A stretch of 38,296 nt of DNA, taken from positions 1-38,296 of the forward strand of contig NZ_FRAH01000030.1 in the NCBI RefSeq assembly GCF_900142265.1, in the 5' to 3' direction. The notes beneath the pieces were generated by a model. It was not told where the DNA came from. It did not search any database and worked only from the letters and a program-made list of their open reading frames with translations. This document shows, piece by piece, positions 20,896 through 28,923 of this stretch. Position numbers and translations under genes: made by a program. Origin of the DNA: Anaerotignum lactatifermentans DSM 14214. GTDB lineage: Bacteria > Bacillota > Clostridia > Lachnospirales > Anaerotignaceae. Numbering within the stretch: position 1 is the stretch's first letter; the number at the start of each line of letters is the position of its first letter.

Positions 20896-21959
20896 AGCAA
20901 ATGTTGACCATTGTATATCCGCAATGTGAAGATTCCAGAAGAACCAAACGACTGGAGAAGCTATTGGAAGAAATTTATGGTTTATATGAATGTACAGTGA
21001 TTCGTCGGCTAGAGGATTTTCATTCCTTGGAGGGGAAAAGACTGCTCTTTGCCATTCCTTTAGGGATTTCTGGTATCAATCTGGAATACTTCCGCTATTT
21101 GAAGTATATGCGTCTGCATCCGGATATGCTGAAAGGATGTGTAGGTTCCATTTTGGTGGATGGAGAAAGTGAATTGTATACCAAGTCTGTGGCAAGGGAA
21201 TTGATGTTTACAGCCAATGCTTGCGGATGTGCTTTCCCTGGCAGAGGCATGGTGGAAGGCACAGGTTCCTTGCAGAATTTCAATATTCAGGCAATGCAGC
21301 AGGATTTGGACAATATGGGTGCGTATCAGGCAGCAGCAAAGCGTCTGGTGGCACAGCTCATGGATTTTACACCAAATCCAAAGAAGGAAACCAATATACT
21401 GGTGCTTCACGCCAGCAATCACAAAACTTCTAACACTTCCATGCTGTGGGATATGATCAAAAAAGATCTGCATCATTGCAAAATTACGGAAATTTCCTTG
21501 AGAAATGGTACGGTGCACGATTGCTCTGGATGTCCATTTAAAATGTGCATGCATTTCAGTGAAAAATCCAGCTGCTATTATGGTGGGGTGATTGTGGAGC
21601 AGGTGTATCCTGCCATTGAGGCATGTGATGCGGTTGTGTTGCTCTGTCCAAATTATAATGATGCACTCAGTGCCAATTTGACGGCTTTCATCAACCGTTT
21701 GACAGCATTGTTCCGTAAAAATCAATTTTACGAAAAAAGTATTTTTGCACTGGTTGTATCGGGATACAGCGGCGGCAATATCGTTGCGGAACAGGTGATC
21801 AGTGCCATGAGTATGAATAAAACGTTCCGCCTGCCTCCATATTTTGCAATGCTGGAAACTGCCAATAACCCTGCTAGCATCTTGGAAGTGGAAGATATCC
21901 AGAAAAAAGCTTCTGCTTTTGCGGAAAATATGATGAAGGCTTTGGTAAAAGAATCCTGA
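20892..21959 (+). CDS. Flavodoxin-fold NAD(P)H-dependent oxidoreductase-like protein with Cys cluster
   Basis: The protein has 355 residues. The N-terminal ~160 residues are not recognised; they contain ACGCAFPGRG (110-119). The C-terminal half (about 168-350) resembles NADPH-dependent FMN reductases: ILVLHASNHKTSNTSML (169-185, flavin phosphate loop), then VVLLCPNYNDALSANLTAFINR (248-269) and VVSGYSGG (288-295). Four cysteines, Cys211, Cys214, Cys219 and Cys228 (CSGCPFKMC, eight residues, then C), sit where iron-sulfur flavoproteins bind a cluster or where related reductases have redox cysteines. The start overlaps the previous stop. It probably moves electrons to or from flavin, acting with the dehydrogenase-like neighbour (inference). 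Confidence 0.72.
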   Translation: MKQMLTIVYPQCEDSRRTKRLEKLLEEIYGLYECTVIRRLEDFHSLEGKRLLFAIPLGISGINLEYFRYLKYMRLHPDMLKGCVGSILVDGESELYTKSVARELMFTANACGCAFPGRGMVEGTGSLQNFNIQAMQQDLDNMGAYQAAAKRLVAQLMDFTPNPKKETNILVLHASNHKTSNTSMLWDMIKKDLHHCKITEISLRNGTVHDCSGCPFKMCMHFSEKSSCYYGGVIVEQVYPAIEACDAVVLLCPNYNDALSANLTAFINRLTALFRKNQFYEKSIFALVVSGYSGGNIVAEQVISAMSMNKTFRLPPYFAMLETANNPASILEVEDIQKKASAFAENMMKALVKES

Positions 21960-21968
21960 AAATCCTTT

Positions 21969-21999
21969 GCCAACTGCTGTTTTATGGGAGGTTGGCTTT
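21969..21999 (+). terminator. Weak hairpin after the cassette
   Basis: GCCAAC (21969-21974) pairs with GTTGGC (21991-21996), followed by only TTTA. It lies 10 bases after the stop and may be a weak terminator. The remainder of the 327 bp spacer before guaA up to 22173 shows no gene. Confidence 0.4.
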
Positions 22000-22173
22000 A
22001 AAGAAAAACTGCATTTCATCGGAATAGATTTGCATGATATGCAGGAATGATTTCAAACGGAAAACCAATGCAGTCGAATCTGAATGCTTTGGCAAAAAAA
22101 TAAAAAGGAATCACATTGTTGAGAAAGATTTTATTCGTTTTGCGAAAAGACGTGGGAAATATGTGGTTTTTAC

Positions 22174-22202
22174 TTGTCAATAGCTTTTGGCTATGATAAT
22201 AT
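22174..22202 (+). promoter_or_regulatory. Promoter of guaA
   Basis: TTGTCA (22174-22179), a 17-base spacer and TAATAT (22197-22202). Transcription would start near 22209, just before the leader hairpin. Confidence 0.65.
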
Positions 22203-22214
22203 GAAATCAGGCAG

Positions 22215-22240
22215 GTCGTCGTTCGCAGCGGCGACTTTTC
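22215..22240 (+). terminator. guaA leader hairpin, possible attenuator
   Basis: GTCGTCG (22215-22221) pairs with CGGCGAC (22229-22235) around a seven-base loop and is followed by TTTTCTT. It lies a few bases after the expected transcription start and 50 bases before guaA, so it can act as a leader terminator. No purine riboswitch core is visible; the controlling factor is unknown. Confidence 0.5.
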
Positions 22241-22286
22241 TTGATAAAGCGTGAACCTTTAGAAACAACAGATATGGAGGAAGACA

Positions 22287-23825
22287 ATGAACCGTGAAAT
22301 GATTATTATTCTGGATTTTGGCGGTCAGTATAATCAGTTGATTGCCAGACGTGTCAGAGAACATCACGTTTACTGTGAAATCATGCCTTGGAATAAACCT
22401 ATTGAGGAAATCAAGGCAAAAAATCCCAAAGGGATTATCTTTACAGGTGGTCCCAACAGTGTATATGATGAAAAATCTCCTCATTGCGATCCCGAAATTT
22501 TCGAACTGGGCGTACCTGTTCTGGGGATTTGCTATGGCTGCCAGCTGATGGCTTATACACTGGGTGGTAAAGTAGGCAATGCCAACGAAAAGAGCGAATA
22601 TGGCAAAACAGAAGTTACTTTCGATACTGACAGCAAACTGATGAAAGGTATTGATGAAAAAGAAATCTGCTGGATGAGCCATACAGACTTTGTTACAGAA
22701 ATGCCTGAAGGCTTCCGTATTATTGGTAAGACAGCAACATGCCCCGCAGCAGCTATTGAATGCCCTGAAAAAGGCTTCTATGGCGTTCAGTTCCACCCTG
22801 AAGTAAACCACACACCTAAGGGTACAAACATGATTCACAATTTCCTGTATGAAGTTTGTGGATGCAGCGGCGACTGGACAATGACAAACTATATCGAAGA
22901 TCAGATTCAGAAAATCAGAGAACAGGTTGGCGACGGCAAAGCACTGTGTGCACTGTCTGGCGGCGTTGACTCCAGCGTAGTAGCTGCTCTGGTTTCTAAA
23001 GCGATCGGCAAACAGCTGACATGTGTATTTGTTGACCACGGTCTGATGCGTAAAAATGAAGGGGACGAAGTAGAAGCAGCATTCGCAAATATGTTTGATT
23101 CTCACTTTGTAAGAGCCAATGCACAGGAACGTTTCCTGAGCAAACTGAAAGGCGTTACAGACCCCGAAACAAAGAGAAAAACCATTGGTGAAGAATTCAT
23201 TCGTGTGTTTGAAGATGAAGCGAAGAAGATTGGTAAAGTAGATTTTCTGGTACAGGGTACCATTTATCCTGACGTAATCGAAAGCGGTCTGGGCGATTCC
23301 GCAGTCATCAAATCTCACCATAACGTAGGCGGTTTGCCTTCCGTTGTAGATTTTGAAGAACTGATCGAACCCCTGCGTCTGCTGTTCAAAGATGAAGTAC
23401 GTCAGATGGGTCTGGAACTGGGTCTGCCTGAACATCTGGTATGGCGTCAGCCTTTCCCTGGTCCCGGTCTGGGTATCCGTGTAATCGGTGAAGTAACAGA
23501 AGATAAACTGGAAATCCTGAGAGAAGCAGATGCAATCTTCCGTGAAGAAATTGCAAAAGCTGGTTTGGATAGAAGCATCAACCAGTACTTTGCTGTTATC
23601 ACAGACGTTCGTTCCGTAGGCGTTATGGGTGACTTCAGAACATATGACTACACTATTGCTCTGCGCGGTGTAACAACAACCGACTTTATGACAGCTGATT
23701 GGGCAAGAATTCCTTATGATGTCTTGGATCGTATCTCTGTCAGAATTGTAAATGAAGTAAAACATGTAAATCGTATTGTGTACGATATCACTTCCAAACC
23801 ACCTGCAACTATCGAGTGGGAATAA
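22287..23825 (+). CDS. guaA: GMP synthase (glutamine-hydrolysing)
   Basis: The 512-residue enzyme aminates XMP to GMP with glutamine and ATP. The N-terminal class I glutaminase has [12 protein letters not shown] with Cys82 and the [13 protein letters not shown] segment. The ATP-pyrophosphatase domain has SGGVDSS (224-230), and the dimerisation domain ends in the typical [14 protein letters not shown] site precedes ATG at 22287. Although it has its own promoter, it belongs by function to the glutamine-amide genes upstream. The 3' end of guaA is a known integration site for several mobile elements, and recombinase remnants follow here within 80 bp. Confidence 0.97.
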   Translation: MNREMIIILDFGGQYNQLIARRVREHHVYCEIMPWNKPIEEIKAKNPKGIIFTGGPNSVYDEKSPHCDPEIFELGVPVLGICYGCQLMAYTLGGKVGNANEKSEYGKTEVTFDTDSKLMKGIDEKEICWMSHTDFVTEMPEGFRIIGKTATCPAAAIECPEKGFYGVQFHPEVNHTPKGTNMIHNFLYEVCGCSGDWTMTNYIEDQIQKIREQVGDGKALCALSGGVDSSVVAALVSKAIGKQLTCVFVDHGLMRKNEGDEVEAAFANMFDSHFVRANAQERFLSKLKGVTDPETKRKTIGEEFIRVFEDEAKKIGKVDFLVQGTIYPDVIESGLGDSAVIKSHHNVGGLPSVVDFEELIEPLRLLFKDEVRQMGLELGLPEHLVWRQPFPGPGLGIRVIGEVTEDKLEILREADAIFREEIAKAGLDRSINQYFAVITDVRSVGVMGDFRTYDYTIALRGVTTTDFMTADWARIPYDVLDRISVRIVNEVKHVNRIVYDITSKPPATIEWE

Positions 23826-23832
23826 TTATTAA

Positions 23833-23878
23833 AGTCCTGCAAGCCTTGTATTTTCAAGGCTTACAGGACTATTTTTTT
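23833..23878 (+). terminator. guaA intrinsic terminator
   Basis: AGTCCTG (23833-23839) and the AAGCCTTG segment after it pair with CAAGGCTT and CAGGACT (ending 23870) in one long stem with a single mismatch. A run of seven T follows (23872-23878). A strong terminator, also the last clearly chromosomal feature. Confidence 0.9.
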
Positions 23879-23899
23879 GCCGAGCGTACTAAAATCGTA

Positions 23900-24073
23900 C
23901 TATTTTTTCATTTGCATCAATTGTGAAAGTGCTTTGGCGACTTCTTCGTGTTTGTTTGGATATAAATGTGAGTATATATTGAGAGTAGTTTCAACATTTT
24001 CGTGGCCTAGCCTTTCGGAAATAAGTAAAGGTGGAAAACCTAGTTCAATCAGTAATGAGGCATGTGAGTGCCC
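23900..24073 (-). pseudogene. Tyrosine recombinase (integrase) C-terminal remnant
   Basis: Read on the minus strand, 57 codons encode the end of a phage/ICE-type integrase. HSHASLLIELG is the box II region whose first His belongs to the catalytic HxxH/R set. LISERLGHENVETTLNIYSHLYP carries the second His (LGH) and the catalytic Tyr (IYSHL). A stop codon lies directly upstream of the fragment at 24074-24076, and no N-terminal part follows in any frame, so the gene is truncated and dead. It sits 22 bp after the guaA terminator. It probably marks an older integration, since Tn1549-type elements carry their own integrase at the other end. Confidence 0.82.
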
Positions 24074-24282
24074 TTACGGTATAATTACGACAAACCGGAA
24101 AAGCCCCGTAGGATCAAGGGTTTTGAGGTTTTCAGTCTGATTTTTTCATCCTTTTCCAAACCGAAAAATCATACTGAAATAAGTCGAATTGCAGGAGGTG
24201 TTTCATTAACGACAAATGAATAGCAGAAAGGAACTCAAAACCTTTTGATTCCAAACACAACAGAATATTGGATTTAAGCGAA

Positions 24283-24315
24283 GCCGTCACTTGTTTTAAG
24301 TGGCGGCTTTTGTTG
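24283..24315 (+). terminator. Hairpin terminator upstream of parA
   Basis: GCCGTCACTT (24283-24292) pairs with AAGTGGCGGC (24298-24307) over 10 bp with one G-U pair, followed by TTTTGTTGTTT. It insulates parA from upstream transcription or acts in its leader. Confidence 0.7.
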
Positions 24316-24373
24316 TTTCCAGGGCTGTTATGCAGGCACATGACAACACCCAATCAGAAATGAGGTGAAGTCA

Positions 24374-25195
24374 TTGAACCCACAAATCATCGCCGTTGCC
24401 AACCAGAAGGGCGGCGTCGGCAAAACGACTACCTGCGCCAACTTAGGCATCGGGCTGGCGCAGGCCGGAAAGAAGGTGCTGCTGGTGGATGCTGACCCGC
24501 AGGCCAGCCTCACCATCAGCCTGGGCAACCCGCAGCCGGACAAGCTGCCCTTTACCCTGTCCGATGCGATGGGCCGTATTCTCATGGACGAGCCGATCAA
24601 ACCCGGCGAGGGTATCCTGCACCACCCGGAGGGCGTGGACCTCATGCCCGCTGACATCCAGCTCTCCGGCATGGAGGTATCTCTGGTGAACGCCATGAGC
24701 CGGGAGACCATTCTACGGCAGTACCTGGACACCGTAAAGGGACAGTATTCCCATATCCTCATCGACTGCCAGCCCTCCCTGGGGATGCTCACGGTCAACG
24801 CTTTGGCCGCTGCCAACAGGATCATAGTCCCCGTCCAGGCGGAGTATCTGCCCGCCAAGGGCCTGGAACAGCTGCTGTCCACCATCAACAAGGTTAAGCG
24901 GCAGCTGAACCCCAAGCTCCAGATCGACGGTATTCTGCTGACGATGGTGGACAACCGCACCAACTTTGCCAAAGAGATCGCCGCCCTGCTGCGGGAGACC
25001 TGCGGTAGCAAAATCAAGGTGTTCGGCACCGAGATACCCCACTCGGTCCGGGCCAAGGAGACCAGCGCCGAGGGCAAGAGCATCTATGCTCACGACCCCG
25101 GCGGCAAGGTGGCCGAAGCCTATCATAATTTGACGCGGGAGGTGATAAAAATTGAAAAGCAGCGCGAAAAAAGTAGAGCTGGCATCGGTCGATGA
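24374..25195 (+). CDS. parA: ParA-family partition ATPase
   Basis: This 273-residue Walker-type ATPase of the ParA/Soj family is expected to position or stabilise the excised element together with ParB. The deviant Walker A motif [11 protein letters not shown] occupies residues 10-20, [10 protein letters not shown] follows, and [11 protein letters not shown] is the Walker B region. The start is read as TTG at 24374, preceded by GAGGTGA five bases away, giving the family N-terminus [11 protein letters not shown]; an in-frame GTG at 24365 overlaps that site. The gene overlaps parB by 44 bp in another frame. It is strikingly GC-rich compared with guaA, a sign of transfer. Confidence 0.95.
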   Translation: MNPQIIAVANQKGGVGKTTTCANLGIGLAQAGKKVLLVDADPQASLTISLGNPQPDKLPFTLSDAMGRILMDEPIKPGEGILHHPEGVDLMPADIQLSGMEVSLVNAMSRETILRQYLDTVKGQYSHILIDCQPSLGMLTVNALAAANRIIVPVQAEYLPAKGLEQLLSTINKVKRQLNPKLQIDGILLTMVDNRTNFAKEIAALLRETCGSKIKVFGTEIPHSVRAKETSAEGKSIYAHDPGGKVAEAYHNLTREVIKIEKQREKSRAGIGR

Positions 25196-26078
25196 CCTGT
25201 TTTCCACCGAGGAAAGCCGTGCCGACGCCCAGCGGGAGAAGGTTCTGGAAATTCCCTTGTCGGAGCTGCACCCTTTCAAGGACCACCCCTTCAAGGTCAA
25301 GGATGACGAGGCCATGATGGAGACCGCAGACAGCATCCGGCAGTACGGCGTGCTGGTCCCGGCCATCGCCCGCCCGGACCCCAACGGCGGCTATGAGCTG
25401 GTGGCCGGACACCGGCGGCACCGGGCCAGCGAGCTGGCGGGCAAGGACACCATGCCGGTCATTGTCCGGGACCTAGACGACGACCAGGCCACCATTATTA
25501 TGGTTGACAGCAATTTGCAGCGAGAAAGCCTGCTCCCCAGTGAGCGGGCTTTTGCTTATAAGATGAAGCTGGAGGCTGTAAAACATCAAGGCGCACGGAC
25601 AGATTTAACTTCCCGACAACTCGTCGGGAAGTTGGAAATGGCCGATGTAGTTGGTGAAAAAGCTGGTGACAGCGGCAGACAGGTTCAGCGTTACATCCGT
25701 CTCACCGAACTCATCCCCGAACTGCTGGACATGGTGGACGAGAAGAAAATTGCCTTCAACCCGGCCTATGAGCTGTCTTTCCTCAAAAAAGAGGAACAGG
25801 TGGACCTGCTGGACGCTATGGACAGCGAGCAGGCCACCCCCTCCCTCTCCCAAGCCCAGCGGCTGAAAAAGTACAGTCAGGAGGGCCACCTGACCCTCGA
25901 CATGATGCGGGTCATCATGGGCGAGGAAAAGAAAAGTGACCTGGACAAGATCACCTTCACCAGCGACACCCTGCGCAAATATTTTCCCCGGAGCTACACG
26001 CCCCAGCGGATGCAGGAGACCATCATCAAGCTGCTGGAACAGTGGCAGCGCAAGCGCCAGCAACAGCACGACCGCTGA
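25152..26078 (+). CDS. parB: ParB/Spo0J-family partition protein
   Basis: This 308-residue DNA-binding partner of ParA has an N-terminal ParB/sulfiredoxin-like domain with [19 protein letters not shown]. The segment [20 protein letters not shown] follows and leads into a helix-turn-helix region (about 150-200). The C-terminus is basic. The start is TTG at 25152 with a GGAGGTGA site, the same start and site style as parA and the relaxase gene. It begins inside the end of parA, so translation is probably coupled. An 11 bp perfect palindrome lies inside the coding sequence (25607-25633). Confidence 0.92.
   Translation: MKSSAKKVELASVDDLFSTEESRADAQREKVLEIPLSELHPFKDHPFKVKDDEAMMETADSIRQYGVLVPAIARPDPNGGYELVAGHRRHRASELAGKDTMPVIVRDLDDDQATIIMVDSNLQRESLLPSERAFAYKMKLEAVKHQGARTDLTSRQLVGKLEMADVVGEKAGDSGRQVQRYIRLTELIPELLDMVDEKKIAFNPAYELSFLKKEEQVDLLDAMDSEQATPSLSQAQRLKKYSQEGHLTLDMMRVIMGEEKKSDLDKITFTSDTLRKYFPRSYTPQRMQETIIKLLEQWQRKRQQQHDR
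25607..25633 (+). repeat. Perfect 11 bp inverted repeat inside parB
   Basis: AACTTCCCGAC (25607-25617) and GTCGGGAAGTT (25623-25633) flank a five-base loop. It codes for the TSRQLVGKL part of ParB, in a locally AT-richer patch. It could be an RNA hairpin or a DNA site for ParB or another protein; which is unknown. Confidence 0.6.
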
Positions 26079-26091
26079 GAAAGGAGAGCCT

Positions 26092-26370
26092 ATGAGGGAT
26101 ATTTCAGCCCGTGAGCTGAAAGGACATAACATTTTGGCTGTGGAGCGATTTCAGGACAGCACCCGATGGATGATTGAATTTGCGGTCCGCAAGCCCCGTA
26201 CCCCCTACGGCAGCCCCGGCGATGAGGTTCGCCTGTTTCTCACCGAGGACGGCTACCGGCAGGCCCTGGACGCCCAGCGCAGCCAGCAAATCAAAATCAA
26301 GCGGTATGCCCACGTTGTAGAGGGCCATATCCTCGATTTCAAACCGAGAAAGAAACGCCGTCACCCGTAA
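26092..26370 (+). CDS. Small conserved-looking protein of the element, function unknown
   Basis: This 92-residue protein lies 13 bp after parB with an AAAGGAGAG site before ATG at 26092. It begins MRDISARELKGHNILAVERF, has a mixed alpha/beta-like core with FAVRKPRTPYGSPGDEVRLFLTEDGY, and ends in a basic tail (FKPRKKRRHP) that could touch nucleic acid. No signal peptide or membrane segment is seen. I do not recognise the family. Its position suggests a maintenance or control role with ParA/ParB, but nothing in the sequence proves it. Confidence 0.7.
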   Translation: MRDISARELKGHNILAVERFQDSTRWMIEFAVRKPRTPYGSPGDEVRLFLTEDGYRQALDAQRSQQIKIKRYAHVVEGHILDFKPRKKRRHP

Positions 26371-26400
26371 ACCTGCCATCTACCAAGAAAGGAATGAATT

Positions 26401-26586
26401 ATGTGTACCGTTAGAGAGATTCAAGAGGCCATCCGTGAACACTGCCAATCCCAACTTGACATGGAAAGCACCGAGATCGACCGGGTGATGCAGCGGCTAC
26501 CCTTTGGCACCGTGCAGGACATCTTTACCCGGCCCCTTGTGCCGAAGCCGCCTTATTCTTCGCACAGCCGGAAATACCGCGCCTGA
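26401..26586 (+). CDS. Small hypothetical protein, 61 residues
   Basis: A short frame begins ATG at 26401 with AAAGGAATG upstream. The product MCTVREIQEAIREHCQSQLD... looks helical in its first half and ends with prolines and basic residues. It lies 30 bp after the previous gene and just before a terminator, which fits the last gene of the parA transcript. GC-rich codon use agrees with its neighbours. The function is unknown and no motif is recognised. Confidence 0.55.
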   Translation: MCTVREIQEAIREHCQSQLDMESTEIDRVMQRLPFGTVQDIFTRPLVPKPPYSSHSRKYRA

Positions 26587-26588
26587 CC

Positions 26589-26619
26589 GCCGCAGTCTTT
26601 TGAAGATTGCGGCTTTTTT
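26589..26619 (+). terminator. Intrinsic terminator after the parA-parB genes
   Basis: GCCGCAGTCTT (26589-26599) pairs with AAGATTGCGGC (26603-26613), 11 bp with one G-U and a three-base loop, followed by six T. It separates the partition genes from the RepA-like gene. Confidence 0.85.
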
Positions 26620-26649
26620 CATGCCATGAATGCCGAGAGGAGTGATGAA

Positions 26650-27528
26650 ATGGCCGTTTTTCGTATTGAACGGACCCGTGATTATACCGTTATGAGTAAC
26701 CATCACCTGCGCGACAAGGCGTTGTCGCTGAAATCCAAGGGGCTTTTGTCCATGATGCTGTCCTTGCCGGAGGACTGGAACTACACCACCAGAGGACTTG
26801 CGAAAATCTGCAAGGAGGGCGTGGACGCCATCGGCGGGGCGCTGCGGGAGCTGGAAAGCGCCGGGTACATCGTCCGCCACCAGATGCGGGACCGGCAGGG
26901 CCGCATCAGCGACACCGAGTATGTTATCTACGAGCAGCCCCAGCCCAAAGCGCCGGATACGCCCCAGCCGGATACGGCTTCACCAGATACGGAAAACCCG
27001 TATCTGGCTGACCCGGATACGGAAAAGCCCGCAGAATTAAATATAGAGAAATCAAAGACCCAAAAATCAAATACTCAGGGATCAAGTACCGATTCCATTC
27101 CCTTCCGGGGATTTGCGGCGGCCAGGCCGCCGGAACGGAAAGGACGGGATGCGATGTCGGTGGAAGAAATGGAGAGTTATCGGGATTTGGTGTTGGAGAA
27201 CATTGAGTACGACCACCTGTGCCGGGAGTTTACCACCTACCGCGAGGATTTGGACGAGATCGTGGAGCTGATCGTGGAAACGGTCTGCGCCAGACGCAAG
27301 ACCACCCGCATTGCCGGGGCGGACTTCCCCCATGAGGTGGTGCGGTCCCGGTTCTTGAAGCTGGACAGCTCCCACATCGAGTTCGTCATGGAGTGCCTGC
27401 ACAACAACACCACCGAAATCCGCAACATGAAGCAGTACCTGCTGACCGTGCTGTTCAACGCGCCCACCACCATGAACAATCACTACACGGCCCAGGTCAA
27501 CCACGATATGCACGCAGGCGGCTGGTAA
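26650..27528 (+). CDS. RepA-like winged-helix protein of Tn1549-type elements
   Basis: The protein has 292 residues and opens MAVFRIERTRDYTVMSNHHL, the recognisable start of a replication-initiator-like winged-helix family common in Firmicutes conjugative elements. Residues about 15-95 form the helix-turn-helix (LSLKSKGLLSMMLSLPEDWNYTTRGLAKI, ...GALRELESAGYI). A Pro/Asp/Thr-rich linker follows (about 98-125), with five-residue PDTxx repeats encoded by 15 bp repeats. The C-terminal part (about 160-290) is a second helical domain. ATG at 26650 follows GAGAGGAGTG; an upstream in-frame ATG at 26626 lies in the terminator tail. A role in replication of the circular form is inferred from family and position. 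Confidence 0.8.
   Translation: MAVFRIERTRDYTVMSNHHLRDKALSLKSKGLLSMMLSLPEDWNYTTRGLAKICKEGVDAIGGALRELESAGYIVRHQMRDRQGRISDTEYVIYEQPQPKAPDTPQPDTASPDTENPYLADPDTEKPAELNIEKSKTQKSNTQGSSTDSIPFRGFAAARPPERKGRDAMSVEEMESYRDLVLENIEYDHLCREFTTYREDLDEIVELIVETVCARRKTTRIAGADFPHEVVRSRFLKLDSSHIEFVMECLHNNTTEIRNMKQYLLTVLFNAPTTMNNHYTAQVNHDMHAGGW
26955..27021 (+). repeat. GATACG direct repeats with internal hairpin in RepA-like gene
   Basis: GGATACG/AGATACG recurs at 26955-26961, 26970-26976, 26985-26991 and 27015-27021, spaced 15, 15 and 30 bp. The third copy forms a perfect 10 bp stem CCAGATACGG/CCGTATCTGG (26983-27007). The repeats encode the PDT linker but also have the form of iterons inside a rep gene. Confidence 0.5.
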
Positions 27529-27567
27529 TGGCCGCCTTTTCTGCTGCACCGCCCAAGGAGGCACGAT

Positions 27568-28335
27568 ATGAACCAGATGGAAATTTTCAAAAACCCGGAG
27601 TTTGGAAGCATCCGTACTTTTGAGCAGGACGGCAAGGTGCTGTTCTGCGGAACGGATGTAGCAACTGCTTTGGGATATGCCAATCCCCGTAAGGCCGTCC
27701 GCGACCACACCCGCTGTGGAACGAAATGTTCCATAGGGGTCCAGACCGGCAAGAAGGCAGATGGCTCACCCGCCGTACAGATGGTGGAGATGCTCTTTAT
27801 CCCCGAAGGCGACGTTTACCGGCTCATCGTCCACAGCAAGCTGCCCTCGGCGGAGCGATTTGAACGCTGGGTGTTCGATGAAGTCCTGCCCAGCATCCGC
27901 CAGCACGGGGCCTACCTCACCAGGGAGAAGCTGTGGGAGGTCGCCACCTCGCCGGAAGCCCTGTTGAAGCTCTGCTCCGACCTGCTGGCGGAGCGCGAGA
28001 AGAACGCGGCGCTGCAAGCGGACAACGCCCGGCTGCAAGGCAAAGCCGTCTACTACGACCTGTTCATCGACCTGCGGCACAGCACCAACCTGCGCACCAC
28101 CGCCAAGGAACTGGACGTGCCGGAGCGGCGCTTTATCCGCTTTCTGCTGGAACGCCGGTATGTCTACCGCACCCCCTCCGGCTACGTGCTGCCCTACGCC
28201 AAAGGCAGTAACGAGGGGCTGTTCTGTGTGAAGGATTTTTGCCGCAACGGCCACACTGGCTCCTACACGCTGGTGACGCCCAAGGGCAAGCTGCACTTTG
28301 CGGAACTGCGCCAGTTGATTTTGGTGACGGTATGA
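27568..28335 (+). CDS. BRO-family phage-type antirepressor (Bro-N + KilAC)
   Basis: This 255-residue protein has two parts. The N-terminal BRO domain (about 1-110) has FEQDGKVLFCGTDVATALGYANP followed by VRDHTR and LPSAERFERWVFDEVLPSIRQHG. The C-terminal KilAC/ANT domain (about 125-250) has LRTTAKELDVPERRFIRFLLERRYVYR. Such proteins are known as antirepressors in phages and appear regularly in conjugative elements, presumably to relieve repression of transfer or maintenance genes. The start at 27568 follows CAAGGAGGCACG. It lies 40 bp after the RepA-like gene and 87 bp before pcfB. Confidence 0.88.
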   Translation: MNQMEIFKNPEFGSIRTFEQDGKVLFCGTDVATALGYANPRKAVRDHTRCGTKCSIGVQTGKKADGSPAVQMVEMLFIPEGDVYRLIVHSKLPSAERFERWVFDEVLPSIRQHGAYLTREKLWEVATSPEALLKLCSDLLAEREKNAALQADNARLQGKAVYYDLFIDLRHSTNLRTTAKELDVPERRFIRFLLERRYVYRTPSGYVLPYAKGSNEGLFCVKDFCRNGHTGSYTLVTPKGKLHFAELRQLILVTV

Positions 28336-28422
28336 CGGGCCGCCACCTGTTACGACGGCTGGTGGTCCCGCCTTAGTACCCAAGACCGCTTTCTGCATAA
28401 CCGACGAAGGGAGGCGAGAAAA

Positions 28423-28923
28423 ATGCAGGAGGAAGTGGAAAACAGAACCTTGACGCTGGTTGTCAGCGGCACCAAGTTCACCGGGCGGCTGTTCAAGGCC
28501 GCCATATCCAAGTACATGGCCCACCGCAGGGAGAAAAAGCTGGAAAAGCAGCGCAGCCGGGATTCCCCCGTTACCCCCAAGGGCAAGCAGACGGTAAAGC
28601 AGCTCATCGGGCAGAACCAGGGCGTCTCCAACATCGAGATCAACGACCCGTCCATTCGGGATTTTGAGCGCATCGCCCGCAAGTACGGCGTGGACTATGC
28701 GGTGAAAAAGGACCGCAGCACCTCGCCGCCCAAGTACCTGATCTTCTTCAAGGCCCGCGATGCCGACGCCCTGACGGCGGCATTCTCGGAGTACACCCAG
28801 AGGAAGGTCAAGAAGCCCGACCGCAGCGAGCGCCCGTCGGTGCTGGAGAAGCTCAGCCACTTCAAGGAGCTTATTAAAAATGCGGTGGTGGACAGGACAA
28901 AGCGGAAGGAGCTGGAACGATGA
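28423..28923 (+). CDS. pcfB: PcfB-family conjugation protein
   Basis: This 166-residue protein of the PcfB/DUF3801 group is normally encoded directly before the coupling protein. It is charged, with FKAAISKYMAHRREKKLEKQ near residue 27 and the conserved segment IEINDPSIRDFERIARKYGVDYAVKKD in the middle, then FFKARDADALTAAFSEYTQRK. In related systems PcfB-type proteins help form the relaxosome and link it to VirD4. An AGGGAGG site lies before ATG at 28423. The last codons overlap virD4 by 4 bp (ATGA), indicating coupled translation and joint action. Confidence 0.85.
   Translation: MQEEVENRTLTLVVSGTKFTGRLFKAAISKYMAHRREKKLEKQRSRDSPVTPKGKQTVKQLIGQNQGVSNIEINDPSIRDFERIARKYGVDYAVKKDRSTSPPKYLIFFKARDADALTAAFSEYTQRKVKKPDRSERPSVLEKLSHFKELIKNAVVDRTKRKELER

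Noticed and set aside
22200-22286. Purine riboswitch before guaA
   Set aside because: The conserved loops and three-stem core of purine riboswitches are not present; only a single short hairpin is seen.
22191-23765. 524-codon minus-strand frame over guaA
   Set aside because: Antisense of guaA, which is intact and motif-complete.
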